Assembly: GCA_010014835.2 (NCBI GenBank) | Contig: JAAAKB020000018.1 | Span: forward strand, 220,177 to 255,886 | DNA length: 35,710 nucleotides | Reading direction: 5' to 3' | Source of the DNA: Apostichopus leukothele | Lineage: Eukaryota > Echinodermata > Holothuroidea > Aspidochirotida > Stichopodidae | Shown: positions 11,695 through 24,700 of the stretch, piece by piece | How the letters are laid out: each line of letters begins with the position of its first letter | Numbering within the stretch: the stretch's first letter is position 1 | Notes under the pieces: generated by a model | The model's input: only the letters and a program-made list of their open reading frames with translations | Told to the model about the DNA's origin: nothing | Databases searched by the model: none | Position numbers and translations under genes: made by a program

Positions 11695-12290
11695 ATACTC
11701 TCTTTTCCTATGCGCATTGCATCAAGCCTCTTGTTTTTTGTTTTTCTTTCCTTTCCTGGTTATTTGGTACAAACTACCTAGCAAGCAAAAGTAACATCAG
11801 TTTTTTTTCCCCCTGTTCATTAAAAAGAATCTGCCATGTTTATACTAATTATAGAGGCAATTTATAAATCACAAATGAAACATATCCTGTTTGTAAAGGA
11901 AATTTTATATTATGAATTAACCTGTTACAATCAATGCTATAAACTGAATTTAAAAATCTACTTTGAAAATTGGAAGAAATATTGCACACAGCTGAGTCAC
12001 ATTTTGACAAAATAAGAAAAAAAAATCAAATCTGTTACAAGATAGATTGTTGGCCTGATACTAGAAACTGAGAAGTCCACTGCTGACTTTGGTTTCGTCA
12101 TGTTTCAGTATTTCAGTTTTAGTATATACTGTAACACATTGAAATGCAGATCGCCTAAGTGATTCACTGACTGGGCATTATAAAGCCATTACCATTAACA
12201 CCAATTGTCACTGAATTTGGCACAATTTCACTTTCGGAAATTCTTTGACATATATTATAGCCTTCAATTCTGTGTAGAGCTCGAGATGAC
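11695..12290. other. Non-genic stretch, nothing recognised
   Basis: AT-rich sequence with short homopolymer runs. No ORF, repeat or motif that I can support. Confidence 0.5.
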
Positions 12291-12820
12291 TAAATCATGC
12301 AAGTTAGTGAAAAAATTGTTAATTATGTCAAGAACAGGCAGAAAGAGAATGCCGTGTGCTTCAAGTCTCCATCGGAGAAATTGCGTTACACACTGATCCA
12401 CACGAGTGATCAGGCTCGGATGCTCCGTGTATTACCACCCTGCCACCCACCACGGCAGCTACACCAGCCGCTGATATCGTCCGTCCATGGTTTTATGAAC
12501 AAATGCAGCCAAGCCACCACCCGCCCGGTTGACTTGCACTTTTTCAGGCTGTCCTGTAATAATTGTTACGCATCGAGTGAGTCATGTGACGTTTGGCTGA
12601 TTTTTTGGATCCCTCCTTTCATTAGCGAAAGTGGGCTTATCATTGACATAGAACCGGAGGGGATTTGACTATTTCATCGAATTGCTGGTCAGTGTTTCCG
12701 CAAAAGGCTTCATTTGCAACTGTTGTCGAATAAAACCTATGTGAGAAGTTGCAGCTCGGACAGTGCGGAAACAAATTAGAGGCATTGATCATGGCTGGGC
12801 ATAGCTGCAAGGTGAATTCT
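12291..12820 (+). promoter_or_regulatory. Locally GC-richer block with AP-1/CRE-type sites; possible promoter or exon
   Basis: Between 12578 and 12592 the sequence packs TGAGTCA (12578-12584) and TGACGT (12587-12592), exact AP-1 and CRE half-site motifs. A 123-codon + frame (12297-12668) overlaps the block but has no recognised domain. Downstream, an ATG at about 12791 opens MAGHSCK and runs into AAG|gtgaat, a possible donor in phase 0. The PB1 exon needs phase 2, so a further exon would be required. Promoter or first-exon function is inference. Confidence 0.3.
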
Positions 12821-15644
12821 ATTATTTTTGTGCATTCATTATACCGGTAGCCGCAATAAAGTCTTAACTTGAAAAGTGAGTGAATTATAAGATTGAGGTC
12901 AGAAGTCACTCAACTGATTTGCGATAAATATTAAAGATGGAACTTGTTTCCGTGGTGGCAATAAGCCTTCACTGATTAATTTTGTACTGGGGTGATAACG
13001 TCAGTGTGGAAGTCACATTGCAATATGTATGAAGAACCTTGTACGTTGGTGTTACGTATTTAAATAAATGAGACTACCCATGGACATGTTATTGTACTGT
13101 AGGTCAGTTGTTGTGTTCAAACACGTATATGTTATGTTTTGTTTTCTGTTTCATAAAAGTGTTTGTGTAAAGAAATTGGGTTCTTGAGTTGATTTTGATA
13201 ATTTAATTCACAATTTATGTTAAAACTTTGCCAAAATCTAAATCTATAGCTTGAATAATCAAGGTTTATCTCAATAAGTGAATTATCCTATGTTAATTAA
13301 TACTCAATAGGTTTGGAATAATTGCAGAACCAATTAAAAAATATTCTCCAATACAGCATGTCTTTCTTGTTTCTTCTATTTTTATTATTATTGTAATTTA
13401 TTGCATATAATAAGGACATATCAAATATTTAATTAAGAAGAACCTATGGACAATGGCTAATTTGCCAGTAACAGTCTGGGCTAGATTTGTTATCATCAAG
13501 TGTTATTGGTTCAGTTATTGGCTTGTTACATCATACTCTATTATTTCATAGTACTTTCAATGTAAAATACATTGTCCTACAGAACTTGTGTGACTAGACA
13601 TATAATAACCTCCTACATGAAGTGAGGATTGAGATCTGTAAAAGCCAGAAATTTATCATTATCTATAATATAGCATAACTGTAATGAATATTAGTTGTGT
13701 ACAGTACAGACAGTTCAGGAAGAGCTGTTGGAGTTCATTATTAGTCAACTACCGGTAAACTAATCAAATAGAAGTTACTTACAGACTAAGTCCGGGTCTG
13801 TGTAATTTCTGTCTGGCCAAAGTCTGAGCTTATAAACATATATTTGCCATCTTTGTATGCATGTCTTTTTACCTACAGTACATCAATTGTACTGTAGGTC
13901 TAACTCCTAATATTCAAATGTACCCTATGTAATAGAAGCTGTATGAAGTACATCATACTGAATACCCACCCTATGGATACCTATATGTATTTATGCAAGT
14001 AAATAGGTACCGTGCAATGGTGCCTTTAAAATTAGCACAGTAACAGCACTTATAGACTGCCTACAATAGAAACGCTGTGTACAGGAAGTATGCCTGAATT
14101 ATAGGGATGTGGTATTGAGTTGCCATAGTTCTAATATCAACTTTCTTTCCAACCTAGTCCTCGGTACTTCTTTGTTCCTCACCTTAAAATCAACATTTTT
14201 TTGTCATTCTCCTAGAGATTGAAGCTAAATTCAAACAAAATACACCAACATAGCTTGATAGACTTACTGAATAGTGAAGTAGTTACCTCCCTCTCCTCCA
14301 CCCCCCCCCCACTCCCCTCTCCCTTACTTCCAACAGTACCTCCCTCTTCTTCTTTGTTTCATTATTCAATCCACTTTCTTTCCTCAATTGATTTCCATAC
14401 AGGGGTTTGGCCTTGGTTTATTTCCAGTCTTTTGTTGTGTTTCCTATATAAGTAATTCTCTAATGCATAAACTAATAAGGAGAGATAAACATCCTCTGAT
14501 GGATTAGCTTAGGGATTACCCAAGATGCCTTTGTTCTCGCGTCCTAGGATGTTGATAAACTTTAAGTACTGGAGCAGTTGGCAGGATGTGTTTCATTTGA
14601 TTCAGTAAATTTATTGAGTGGACATCATTCAGTATTGGCTGCATGGCATTGTAATATGCAACCGGGTCTACACATGTGCACACATTAGCTGGTAGATATA
14701 GCAAGACAACTCTACTGTATGTGTGGAAGAGTACTCTGCAAATTTCACAGTAAGTCTTTGCAAGTGTCTGTTCTCATAATACTAGCATTCCATTTAATTG
14801 TGTAGAAATCAGCTGGTAGTAATTTTGCAATGGACGTTACACAGCTTTACATGTGCATCGTGCCGGTCAGTTGGTTTGTACTGAGTCACAGTTAGTATTA
14901 ATTTGGTTGGCATACTATGGTTACTATACGGTAGTGGAAGGACTCTGTGTGAAGGTGGTTTTAATCACGGTACAAGTGAGCGTAATTGTACTCGTTGTTC
15001 AATTTGCAGGATTTCCTGCAGTTTAATTATAGTATTGTGCTAGTTACCTCAACTAGTAGCTGAGAAGTGGTATTACTATGCAAGCAGCTACTTACAGTAG
15101 GATGGAAGCCTAGGCTTAATTTGGTACTAACGATTTTCTTTCCAGTTTACATCTGTCTTTCTTGGACGTTTTCTTTTTTCTTTTCTTCTCCAAATTTTTT
15201 CCCCTCTCATTTTTGTTTTTCTTCTATTATTTTTTTTTAACCTTTTCACTTACATGAATTATTTGAATCTGTCACTTAGGAACAGTAAAAATGCATTATG
15301 CATAATTTCTGCATAATTTCTGTGTTACACAGGATGCATTGTACAGTAATTATCCAATACTTTCATTCTAATATTACAAATGTTTCATGAGCCATGTAAC
15401 AGTTGAGGACACAATTTAAGTTTTAAGTCTTATGACTGACCAATTTTCGCACCTTCATACAGTACTCATGGTTCTTTGGGTTAGAGCTTAAAGTTTCTTT
15501 GGTATAGTGCTCAAGTTGCGAGTGCTATGGAGAATACAAGTGTTATTTGGTCTTTTGCAGTATAGATTGTTTAAACTTATTTCTGTATGATCTGTGGTCC
15601 TTCACACCTCACTACAACTATTTCTATCTTCTATTTTTCTACAG
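12821..15644. other. Non-genic stretch before the PB1 exon
   Basis: AT-rich. It contains the hairpin at 13871-13899, a C-run at 14298-14312 and repeated TGCATAATTTC units at 15291-15321. I looked here for an exon encoding the first PB1 strand ending in phase 2 and found no convincing one. Confidence 0.5.
13871..13899. repeat. Perfect 12-bp inverted repeat with 5-base loop
   Basis: The arms are ACCTACAGTACA and TGTACTGTAGGT, with loop TCAAT. The right arm and its flank (ATTGTACTGTAGGTC) recur at 13091-13105, so the arm belongs to a dispersed sequence family. It would form a stable stem-loop as RNA or DNA. Confidence 0.9.
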
Positions 15645-15766
15645 AAATATACTATGTATCACTATCGATCCAGGCATCACCTTCGAAGAACTATGTACGG
15701 ACATGCGGGACATCTGCAACTTCTCCCCGGATCAAGTCTTCACGATGAAATGGGTTGATGAAGAGG
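15645..15766 (+). CDS. aPKC: aPKC exon: most of the PB1 domain
   Basis: The exon enters in phase 2 after a polypyrimidine tract ending in ACAG and leaves in phase 1 at GAGG|gtaagt. It encodes about 40 residues beginning [16 protein letters not shown] and ending in MKWVDEEG. This matches the aPKC PB1 core, which binds the PB1 domains of Par6 and p62. The acidic OPCA motif (WVDEEGDPC) starts here and finishes in the next exon. The first PB1 strand, with the basic Lys that contacts acidic partner PB1 domains, should lie on an upstream exon ending in phase 2 (probably GG|A for Gly). I did not find that exon in the window. Confidence 0.95.
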
Positions 15767-18700
15767 GTAAGTGTAGTCTCTCCATTTGTATTCAGCTTCT
15801 AGTGTAATTTAGTTTAGTAGAAAAAAGGATCAATCAAGTCCACATCTAGGTATCCAGTCCACTTATGCTGTTTTAATCAACCACCTCACCATTGCTATCT
15901 GTCTTCACTAATGAAATAAAGATGTTTTTTAGCCAGGCATCCCACCTTTTTACAATCCTCCATCCACCTTCACCTCCATTTATGACTGCATCGAAGTGAA
16001 TTTGTTTGCCTTCAACGGCCTGTTGTTTGTTATAAAGATTATCCAGCGATTCAGTATTCAGGCCCTCTCATTTATATCTAAATTTGCCAAAGCATAATCT
16101 TGAGTGGTTATATTTTACTGCTTAGAACAGTCGAAACAATCTGTGTATATACTTAATACAAATGTTCAATTGAAAAAAATACTTCCCATTCATACAATTT
16201 GCTTTTGCACTTATAATTGACTGTTACTTTTTGTTTGTAAAATCTCAATCCTCATCTTCTTACTCATGAATGAAAATGTTTATTTTAGGAGATCCATGTA
16301 CGATATCTGGACAGGAAGAATTGGAAGAAGCAATCAGACTGTATGACCTGAATAAGGAATCTAACATCACTATACACAGTAAGTCTTATCATAATTCAAG
16401 TTTTGTATCATTTTTTGTGGGGTGGGGGGAAGTAACCAACTCAATTTTCTTGATTGTCACCATATGTAGATAAAAACTGACTATTGAATTTGCTGGATAG
16501 TCTGTACATCACTCCCAGCCGAAGTTTTAGTTGGTTAAGAAATGTACAAAATTGTCAGATTTATTTTCTCCTACCTAGTATCTTTACAACTGTTTCCTTA
16601 TTCTGCGACAGTTTCTCCTCCTTGGTGATGAGGTTTGCCAACTATTATGTAAGAAAAGACCCCATAAAGATTGCCCATAGCCAAAACTTTTGTGTCACTT
16701 TTTGAAATTGATGTAACTCTATAGACTTGTAAACTTTTAACCAATTGTAAAAAAAATGCAAAGAATGCTCTCTCAAAATTCATGGTGTAGTTTTGTCTTG
16801 TTTTGCAGCAATTAGTCAAACAGAAACCTGAAGAAATTCCTCAAAAATGAGAATATTTTGTCATAATTCTTTTGCTGATTGTTAGTTAGTGACTGACCTC
16901 AAGTCAGATTAACACTGGATAGCAATAGATTGCTACTTAGCAGTTGATAGCACACAAACTTCATTATTGGCACCGACCAGGGTAATAATTGAACAGACAT
17001 CATAGGATGCATGTGAGTTCAGTAACATAACCAGGAAGGTGGAATCACTGAGAGGTGGAGGTGGGAGTAAGGTTTGTGTATTAATAGTTAATTATATCCT
17101 GATTTTACACACATGACTTAAAACTTGTAAACCTGTGATGTCATAGTGCTACTAACAGTCTTAATACTGTTTATTTCACTTAGCTGTTTGTGCATATTTT
17201 CGAAGTAGAATGTTAAAGCACCGTTGACTCTGAAACTAATACCATCATTAGGTCACATGTTAGAAGCTTCCATGTTTTAGTATAAATTGCAAAACTCCAT
17301 AGTTATCTCTTTGTGGGTTTGTGTCCCCTCATGTGCAACCAGTGGACATGTAGTCCTCACTATGTACATGTCAAAGTACTGTAAGAGTCTCCACTGGTAC
17401 TGTAAATAATGTGTGTGTGTGTGTTATTATTATACAAAAGCTGCCACCTGGTCAGATAGGAAAGTTTTCAACGTTCAGCTTAGCTATGGTCCTCTTTGTG
17501 GGTTTGTGTCCCCTCATGTGCAACCAGTGGACATGTAGTCCTCACAACGTGTCAAAGTACTGTAAGAGTCTCCACTGGTACTGTAAATAGTGTGTGTGTG
17601 TGTTATTATTATACAAAAGCTGCCACCTGGTCAGATCGGAAAGTTTTCAACGGTCCTTCGATTCTCATGCTCCCCAAAGTACCGACAGGAAATCATTCTT
17701 AGATCTGCAGGAAGTGATGGTGTGTCTCTGTGCAGAGTACTTTGGAAGATAACAGCCGAGGGAAAAAAGTTCATAGATATCGGGGGAGTGAGGAGTGTTT
17801 CATGAGAGAGTTTATATGTATACGTAGTTATAGCTAAATACACAGGAAGGAATGGTCTGCTTAAAATTGTCATACTGAAAGCATCTGGTAATGATTTGAG
17901 ATTTCATGTGGAGTTGTTGGAAATTTAGTCATTTTTTACTTCTTTGTTGTTGGAAATATCGTGGCAAGCTTTGTCGAGATGTGTGGATCAGGAATGAATC
18001 TAGCAGAGGTGTTGTTATTAGAGTGGACATTAACTTCTAGCCATACCCAAGGACAACAGAAAGGTTTAAACCTTATCTGCAGAGTGGACAAAGAATTTAT
18101 ATTTTGGATTGATAAATTCTGTTACTTTCATGTTTTTCTTGATGCCGGAGGATGTCTTGGTAGCTGAGACAGCATTTCCTCTAAGTTTGTATTAAACTTA
18201 TGAAGAAACTGGCCACTAGAGCTACGTCTAGCATCATTTGTTGACCATTTTATAAATCAGAAGGAATTTGCCATCTTTGCTAGTGATTTACTTGAAGAAG
18301 ATTGTCTACTATATAACCAGAGGTGTTCTTGCATCAAGGGAATCTTTACTTTACTATTTACATCTTAGGTGTGTAAGACTTAAACAAGTACTTTGTTTAC
18401 TTTGAACATATTAGGTGCCACTGTGTCGTAATGGAGGTTCTGATATTCTGATCCCCGAAATTTTAAAGCTAGTTATTACAGAAACTCAAATTTCTTGAAA
18501 GGTCAAACCTGTAAATTTCAAAGTACTCAGTCATTGACAAAGGGTGTTTTTTCTCAGCCTCTTCCGTTTTAAGAACTTTCTAGTGGCAGAAAGTCGGCAT
18601 GCCTTTGTCATTTAGGTAGTCAGTACATCTTGTAAGTCACCTCTGTAGCTGACATTTTACACACTGCTGAACTACTATACATCGTTCCTTCTTAGATTGC

Positions 18701-21700
18701 TACAGTTAATCTTACAAGGTGTGAAGGCCTCTATTAGTAATGGCAGAGTTGAGCAGTGGGGTCTCTTATCAGTGATTCTTCCATTCTTGTCTCTTGTTCT
18801 CCGGAGATGGTAGATTTGACTCATTTTGACGGCCACTCAATCATTTGAAATTATTTTACAGTCTCGAGAGATGCTTCTCTCTGTGTTTGTTAGAGTATCC
18901 TAATTACAAAATGTCTTTTCTCTTTGTCTCAAGTCAGTCACTTACAGACAACAAGGTACAATCCTCAACTTGCTAACATCTCTTGGGTTTGGTTAAGAAA
19001 GGAAAATATCACACTTGTTTAATGAAAGAAGTTGAAGAAAATTTCCATCTCAAAAAATTATAGCATTTTTTACCAATGAGAAGATTTCTAAATTTGGGCA
19101 TTGAAAACAAAGAATCTAAACACATCATCATAATAGACAAAAAGAGAATCTGTAGAATAGGGAAAGACATTCAATACTTCTAGCTGCTTTTGTGATTCAC
19201 TTGGATTTAATTTTATGCTCAATTTTAGCTTGCTTGAGATGTGAGTGATGAATCTAATACAGAGTTATTTATCACAAAACTGCTTCTCAACAGTTTGTGC
19301 ACCTTTTACCACCTATTCTTTCTTCCTTCTTAAAACAAGCCAGTTTGACCATCTTTTAATCATTTCCGAAAAACAATTGATAGTTGCTTATTGTGAGCAC
19401 ATACGTGTAAGATCCTTGACTATTTCCATCAAGGGTTTTTTGCTCATCAACTTCCTTGACCAACCACGCATTGCCTTTCGCTTGAACATATCCTATGTAA
19501 ACCTCAGTTTTGCAGTACAGTAGAGAGCATATTGTTCATCTCTCTTAAAGAAATGTCACCAGGTGTGTTGATTTACTAAGTACCTTTAAGGCCGCATTTA
19601 ATTGACAATAATATCACTTAACTATTCATCCTACAGGATAGAGTTATCATTGCCTTGAAACCTAACCCTCACTAGTGATTCATAATTATATTTCAGTTTT
19701 TAACTGTTTCAAGGAACAGATTTTGTTTCCAGTTTATCTAGGAGAGGAACGTAAACTTGTGGTTGTAATTTTGTTTCTTTATAAAGACCCGCTGATGACT
19801 ATGGGAATGGAACAGCTGTGTCCTCCTATATTGACTGTTATAGATAATCAAAAAACCATGAGAGCTTGGGCAATTTTATCCAGGTGTCAGAATTTTCACT
19901 TACTCCTAAAGAGGTGTTGCAAAACTAAGCTCAAATTTGTATCTCCACTTACGTCTGTTGGGCTGCTACCTTACGACAGTTGCGTTCACAGTGTAGGATG
20001 TTAATGTATAAAACCTACGTGATAGATATTGAATACCAATTGACAAAGGATGGGTGGGGGGAAAGGTTGATTTTCAATACTGTATGTTTGAAATTAAAAG
20101 GATTGTTACTGTACAGTAGTTGAGGACTGTACTGTAGCAACTCAGTTCATGTTATCAGGTTACAATTCACTCTACAATACACAATATAATATGTTCATGG
20201 TCATCTGTAATCAATGGATACATGGAATAATAAGAGTAGGCTACGAGTGTTCAGATCAATGATTAATGGGACCATTGCTACCACAGTAACACTATAGAAC
20301 AGTATGCTCCTCAGAGCGGATTGCCCCATTCGAAAGAGCCATTCCCCCTCAATTCCCCCTTTCTTCTAAATTCACCCCCAAGACTTTTCAGTTCCCCACT
20401 GGTGGTTCAAATGGACCTCGGTTGAGAAACACTCGTATACAAGCTACCATAGACACTAGCTGTTGAATTTAGAAATGCTGGGAAAACTAATGTTTAAATA
20501 GCAGACTACTGCATACCCCTTACCAATCTCAAAGCCTGGCAGACTCCTGCATATCCCTTACCTATATCAAAGCCTGGCAGACTACTGCATGTCCCTTACC
20601 TATATCACAGTCTGGCTGTCCCAGTTTCTGTTTTCCTTTTCGCTGTTTCTGCTATCATTTTCCTGTTCATCTTACATTTCTGTGTTAGAGGACCGTCTCC
20701 TGGGTATCATACAATGAGGTGTATACTGTCCATGTGTGAGTTTTAATGAAACTTTAATTCACGTGGATCATGAATACCTCCCAGACTTCATTAAGCGATG
20801 ACTTGGTCGGACTGACTCTTTCCTCTAGATAAGCCTCTTCATGCTTGTACTTCTGATTCTCCATACAGTTGGTAAAACCTGTCATTACTTGACAGAAATA
20901 AAGTCAAAAATTCACACCCTTCCCCTGATTTAAACTGTCAGCTGGCCAACCATTCAGGATGTATCAACGTACACTGAGGAGACATATCGACTGGCTATGC
21001 TCTAATTCCATTCTATGATCTGAGCATTGTAGGCTAGTAAACTGAAAAAAATGGATACTCTATATATATTGATATGTAGTTTACAGTAGCTCGTGGTTGA
21101 CATTGTGTATTATTGTGTGTGTATTAAGGCAGTCAATACTAAGTATGACTGTGGGAGTATCTACAGTATGAACAATAAACAGGTAGTAATGTACTGTAGT
21201 CTAAACAACTAGAAGCATACCTCTAAAACTACAATGCTCTGATGTTGAACACAGTGTAAACAGTGTAAACAGGTAGTAATGTACTATAGTCGATGCAACT
21301 AGAATCATACCTCTAAAACTAGACTTTAACTACAATACTCTAATGTTGAACACAGTGTAAACAGGTAGTTATGTACCCTAGTCTATACAACTAGAAGCAT
21401 ACCTCTAAAACTAGACTTTAACTACAATACTCTAATGTTGAACACAGTGTAAACATGTAGTAATGTACTATAGTCTATACAACTAGAAGCATACCTCTAA
21501 AAGTAGACTTTAACTACAATACTCTGATGTTGAACCCAGTGTAAACAGGTAGTTATGTACTATAGTCTATACAACTAGAAGCATACCTCTAAAACTAGAC
21601 TTTAACTACAATACTCTGATGTTGAACCCAGTGTAAACAGGTAGTAATGTACTATAGTCTATACAACTAGAAGCATACCTCTAAAACTAGACTTTAACTA

Positions 21701-24700
21701 CAATACTCTGATGTTGAACACAGTTTAAACAGGTAGTAATGTACTATATAGTCTATGCAACTAGAAGCATACCTCTAAAACTAGACTTTAACTACAATAC
21801 TCTGATGTTGAACACAGTGTAAACAGGTGGTTATGTACTATAGTCTATACAACTAGAAGTATACCTCTAAAACTAGACTTTAACTACAATACTCTGATGT
21901 TGAACACAGTGTAAACAGGTAGTAATGTACTATAGTCTATACAACTAGAAGCATACCTCTAAAACTAGACCTTTAACTACAATACTCTGATGTTGAACCC
22001 AGTGTCCTACTAGTGGGCATATTAATGACCAACCAATGCTGCCGCATTGATGCAAGTTTTATTTCTACCTCTTGTCTTTTGTTCTAAGCTTTCATCAACT
22101 TGTGAAACTTTGCTGCTGTCCCTTCTTTACAAATAATTGGGGAATCCCCCTTGCACTTCCCATAATTACCTTCACTGTTTTGTCAAAGTTGTTAAATTTT
22201 ATTAAGGCACCATAAAAGTACTACTCTCTAACCTAAGAAAGAATATCAAAGTTGAATTAAACGAAGGGATACAAGGACCGATTTAGAGTGTGAATTCTCA
22301 GTTTCACACATAGATGCTACATATTTATGATGTCACCTACATGACTTATATATCAGCGGTATCACTAGTTCACTATTAGTAACAAATGTAAGGTGATATC
22401 TTAATTAATCTTGATGTTTGAAGACGCCTAATTGGAAACGTGGAGATTGTAATGGAAATTGAGGCAATGGGCCGTTGAGGTCAATTTATTTTTAAACTTT
22501 TATTTTTTTCTATCTTTTTCTTGACAGTTTTTCCGTCAGTACCGGAGAAGCCTGGTATGCCATGTCCTGGTGAAGACAGTAAGTGTATATAATTGTTTGG
22601 GGATTAATTATTAATTAATAGTCAGTAATTGGAGTAATCATTTAGGATAAAAACCATTAATAAGAAGTTTGTCAATATGGGCAATTGATAAATAAGCAAA
22701 ATGGAATTTATGAAATGATGCAAAGGGAACTTTGGAAATATTTAATAGAAGATAATTATTGAGTGGAGAATGTACAAACTACTTTTTTCTCCATATTAAA
22801 TATGTAAGTGCCATTATATAATGAATATTCATATCCAATAACTTTGACATCATTCTCAAGTGTGAATCCAAAGAGGGGGGGGCCCTCTCTTCCTTAAAAT
22901 TTCAGCAAACATAATTTTACTCAAAACAAGTAAATTTCAGTTTTTTACCAATTCCCGGGCCCTCACTCTGAGAGATCCTGGATCGACCAATAATTCTATT
23001 TGGGTAGCATTGGTCAGGTCAAATTTTCTTCAAGGAGTAAATTTGCACTGATGTGAAAAGTCACTATTCCTGTAATTAATAATTGAGATTATCACTCACA
23101 ACAAATTCCAACAAATTCCAAAAGTACCTACCAAGTAGACTGACACTCTAGGTACTCTATAATTGATGTATTTTGTACCATTTTCTGGTATTTCCGTGAC
23201 GTTGTTCATGGACTGTGTCCCTTTAACTTTAGGAAAGTGACATTGACAGAGCTCTTGTCTTTGGTCCGTTTTGTTTGTAGTACAAATTGCATCACAAAGA
23301 TTGTTTAGGTTGAATTGACTTCCTTTCAGGAAGAAAGTCCTTTCCTGACCTGAGATGGTTTCCTTCGTGGCCAAAGCTCTCTTTTGCATCATTTTCGTAT
23401 TCAGGATTTACTCGGCTGAAATTGTTCGATATATCCTTCACATGCTGAGTTTTTAACCAAAATACATGATATTTGAAGAGTGTTTAATTGTTTAGGCATT
23501 TGATCATTAGCAACTTTTACTATTTGCATCCCCAAATATCAAATATTGATCCAGATGGTTCAGCGGCCTTATTAAAAAGCCAGTTTTGTTTTCTCTTTTA
23601 CTCATAGACTCAGATTTTAACTGAATTCTTTGTATATATATATATACACACTCATATGTACTTGTACATATGAATCAACAACATATATGTTTGCGTGAGA
23701 TCAAATTGTTAAAGTGGTCTCACAATCGATGGTACCCACATGAGCTCAGTCAAAATACATGAATGAAACAGAATTGAAATAAATACAACATCTGATCGAC
23801 CTTAGAAGATACAATTATTTGAGCCTTAAAAGTAGAATACGCTCTCATAAACGCTGTCTTATGTGAATACTAATTGAATCATTGTATCACTCTGTCACAC
23901 ATTTGCATTAGGCCGCAGGAATCTGTTCTGTGTTGCAATCAGTATGTTGGGGTGTGTAGTCACACCTGACAGATGTTATAGAGAAACTCTGTTATGCTGA
24001 TTGTCTTAATATTGGAGTAATTGTGAACAAATTAATCTTCAACTCTGGTATATGCATCCAGGGAAATGATGTAACCTGGTATCGAATAGACCATTCTAGT
24101 TGCCCTCGGAACTCATTTACAGCACAGATGGTGGTATGGACACTGTATATAGAGACTTGTGTGAATGTTACAGCATATATAGTCACGCAAGTGCCCTAGA
24201 TAAGCAGAACACTAGCACAGTACAGGATTTTGTTAAGGTGGGTGGGGGTTGCGTGGGGGGACCGGTGGGAGTTTTCTTTAATTTTGCAATATAATCAGTT
24301 TATATCAGCAATTTCTTGCTTCCTGTTTTCCCTTATTCTCTCTTTGTCTCTGTCTCTTTCCTTTGTTCATTCTTGTTTTTCTTATTTAAGAATCCAAACT
24401 TGAAATAAGAATAGTGTATCTCACCAGTGATAGTGCACATAGGCTAAAACTAGTTGAAATTCTCATTGTGTATTGAACAAATATTCCCAAACCTATTTTT
24501 GTGTGGACAGTTTTATTTCGCTATGATTCCTGCATTATAAATTGAACTTTTTGCATTTTTAGTTTGTATTTGACCTGCAAACACACAGTACAATATGATG
24601 GTACACTATTAGTGTGCTGTATTCTGGTGCTGTAGTGAATTGCACAGGCTTCTGTGTGGGTTATATTCTCATTCACTGAATATATGTCAACTAGCAACTC

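Larger units (their letters stand above)
16379..22527 (+). other. Intron, 6149 bp, GT-AG, phase 1, repeat-rich
   Basis: This is the longest fully contained intron. It holds a two-copy duplication at 17307-17653, a three-copy 38-bp array at 20501-20615, the palindrome TACTGTACAGTA at 20107-20118 and a 92-bp minisatellite at 21175-22012. No exon with aPKC similarity is seen between the borders, and the flanking exons join in frame without one. The acceptor is preceded by a good T-rich tract (tttttctatctttttcttgacag). Confidence 0.85.

Noticed and set aside
12297-12668. 123-codon open frame on + strand
   Set aside because: No recognisable domain and no fit to the aPKC N-terminus. Mentioned only as part of a possible regulatory block.
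12791-12811. MAGHSCK followed by a gtgaat donor as first aPKC coding exon
   Set aside because: It ends in phase 0 but the PB1 exon needs phase 2. I found no linking exon, and gtgaat is a modest donor.
23096-23392. 98-codon minus-strand frame in an aPKC intron
   Set aside because: No recognised domain, splice context or repeat support.
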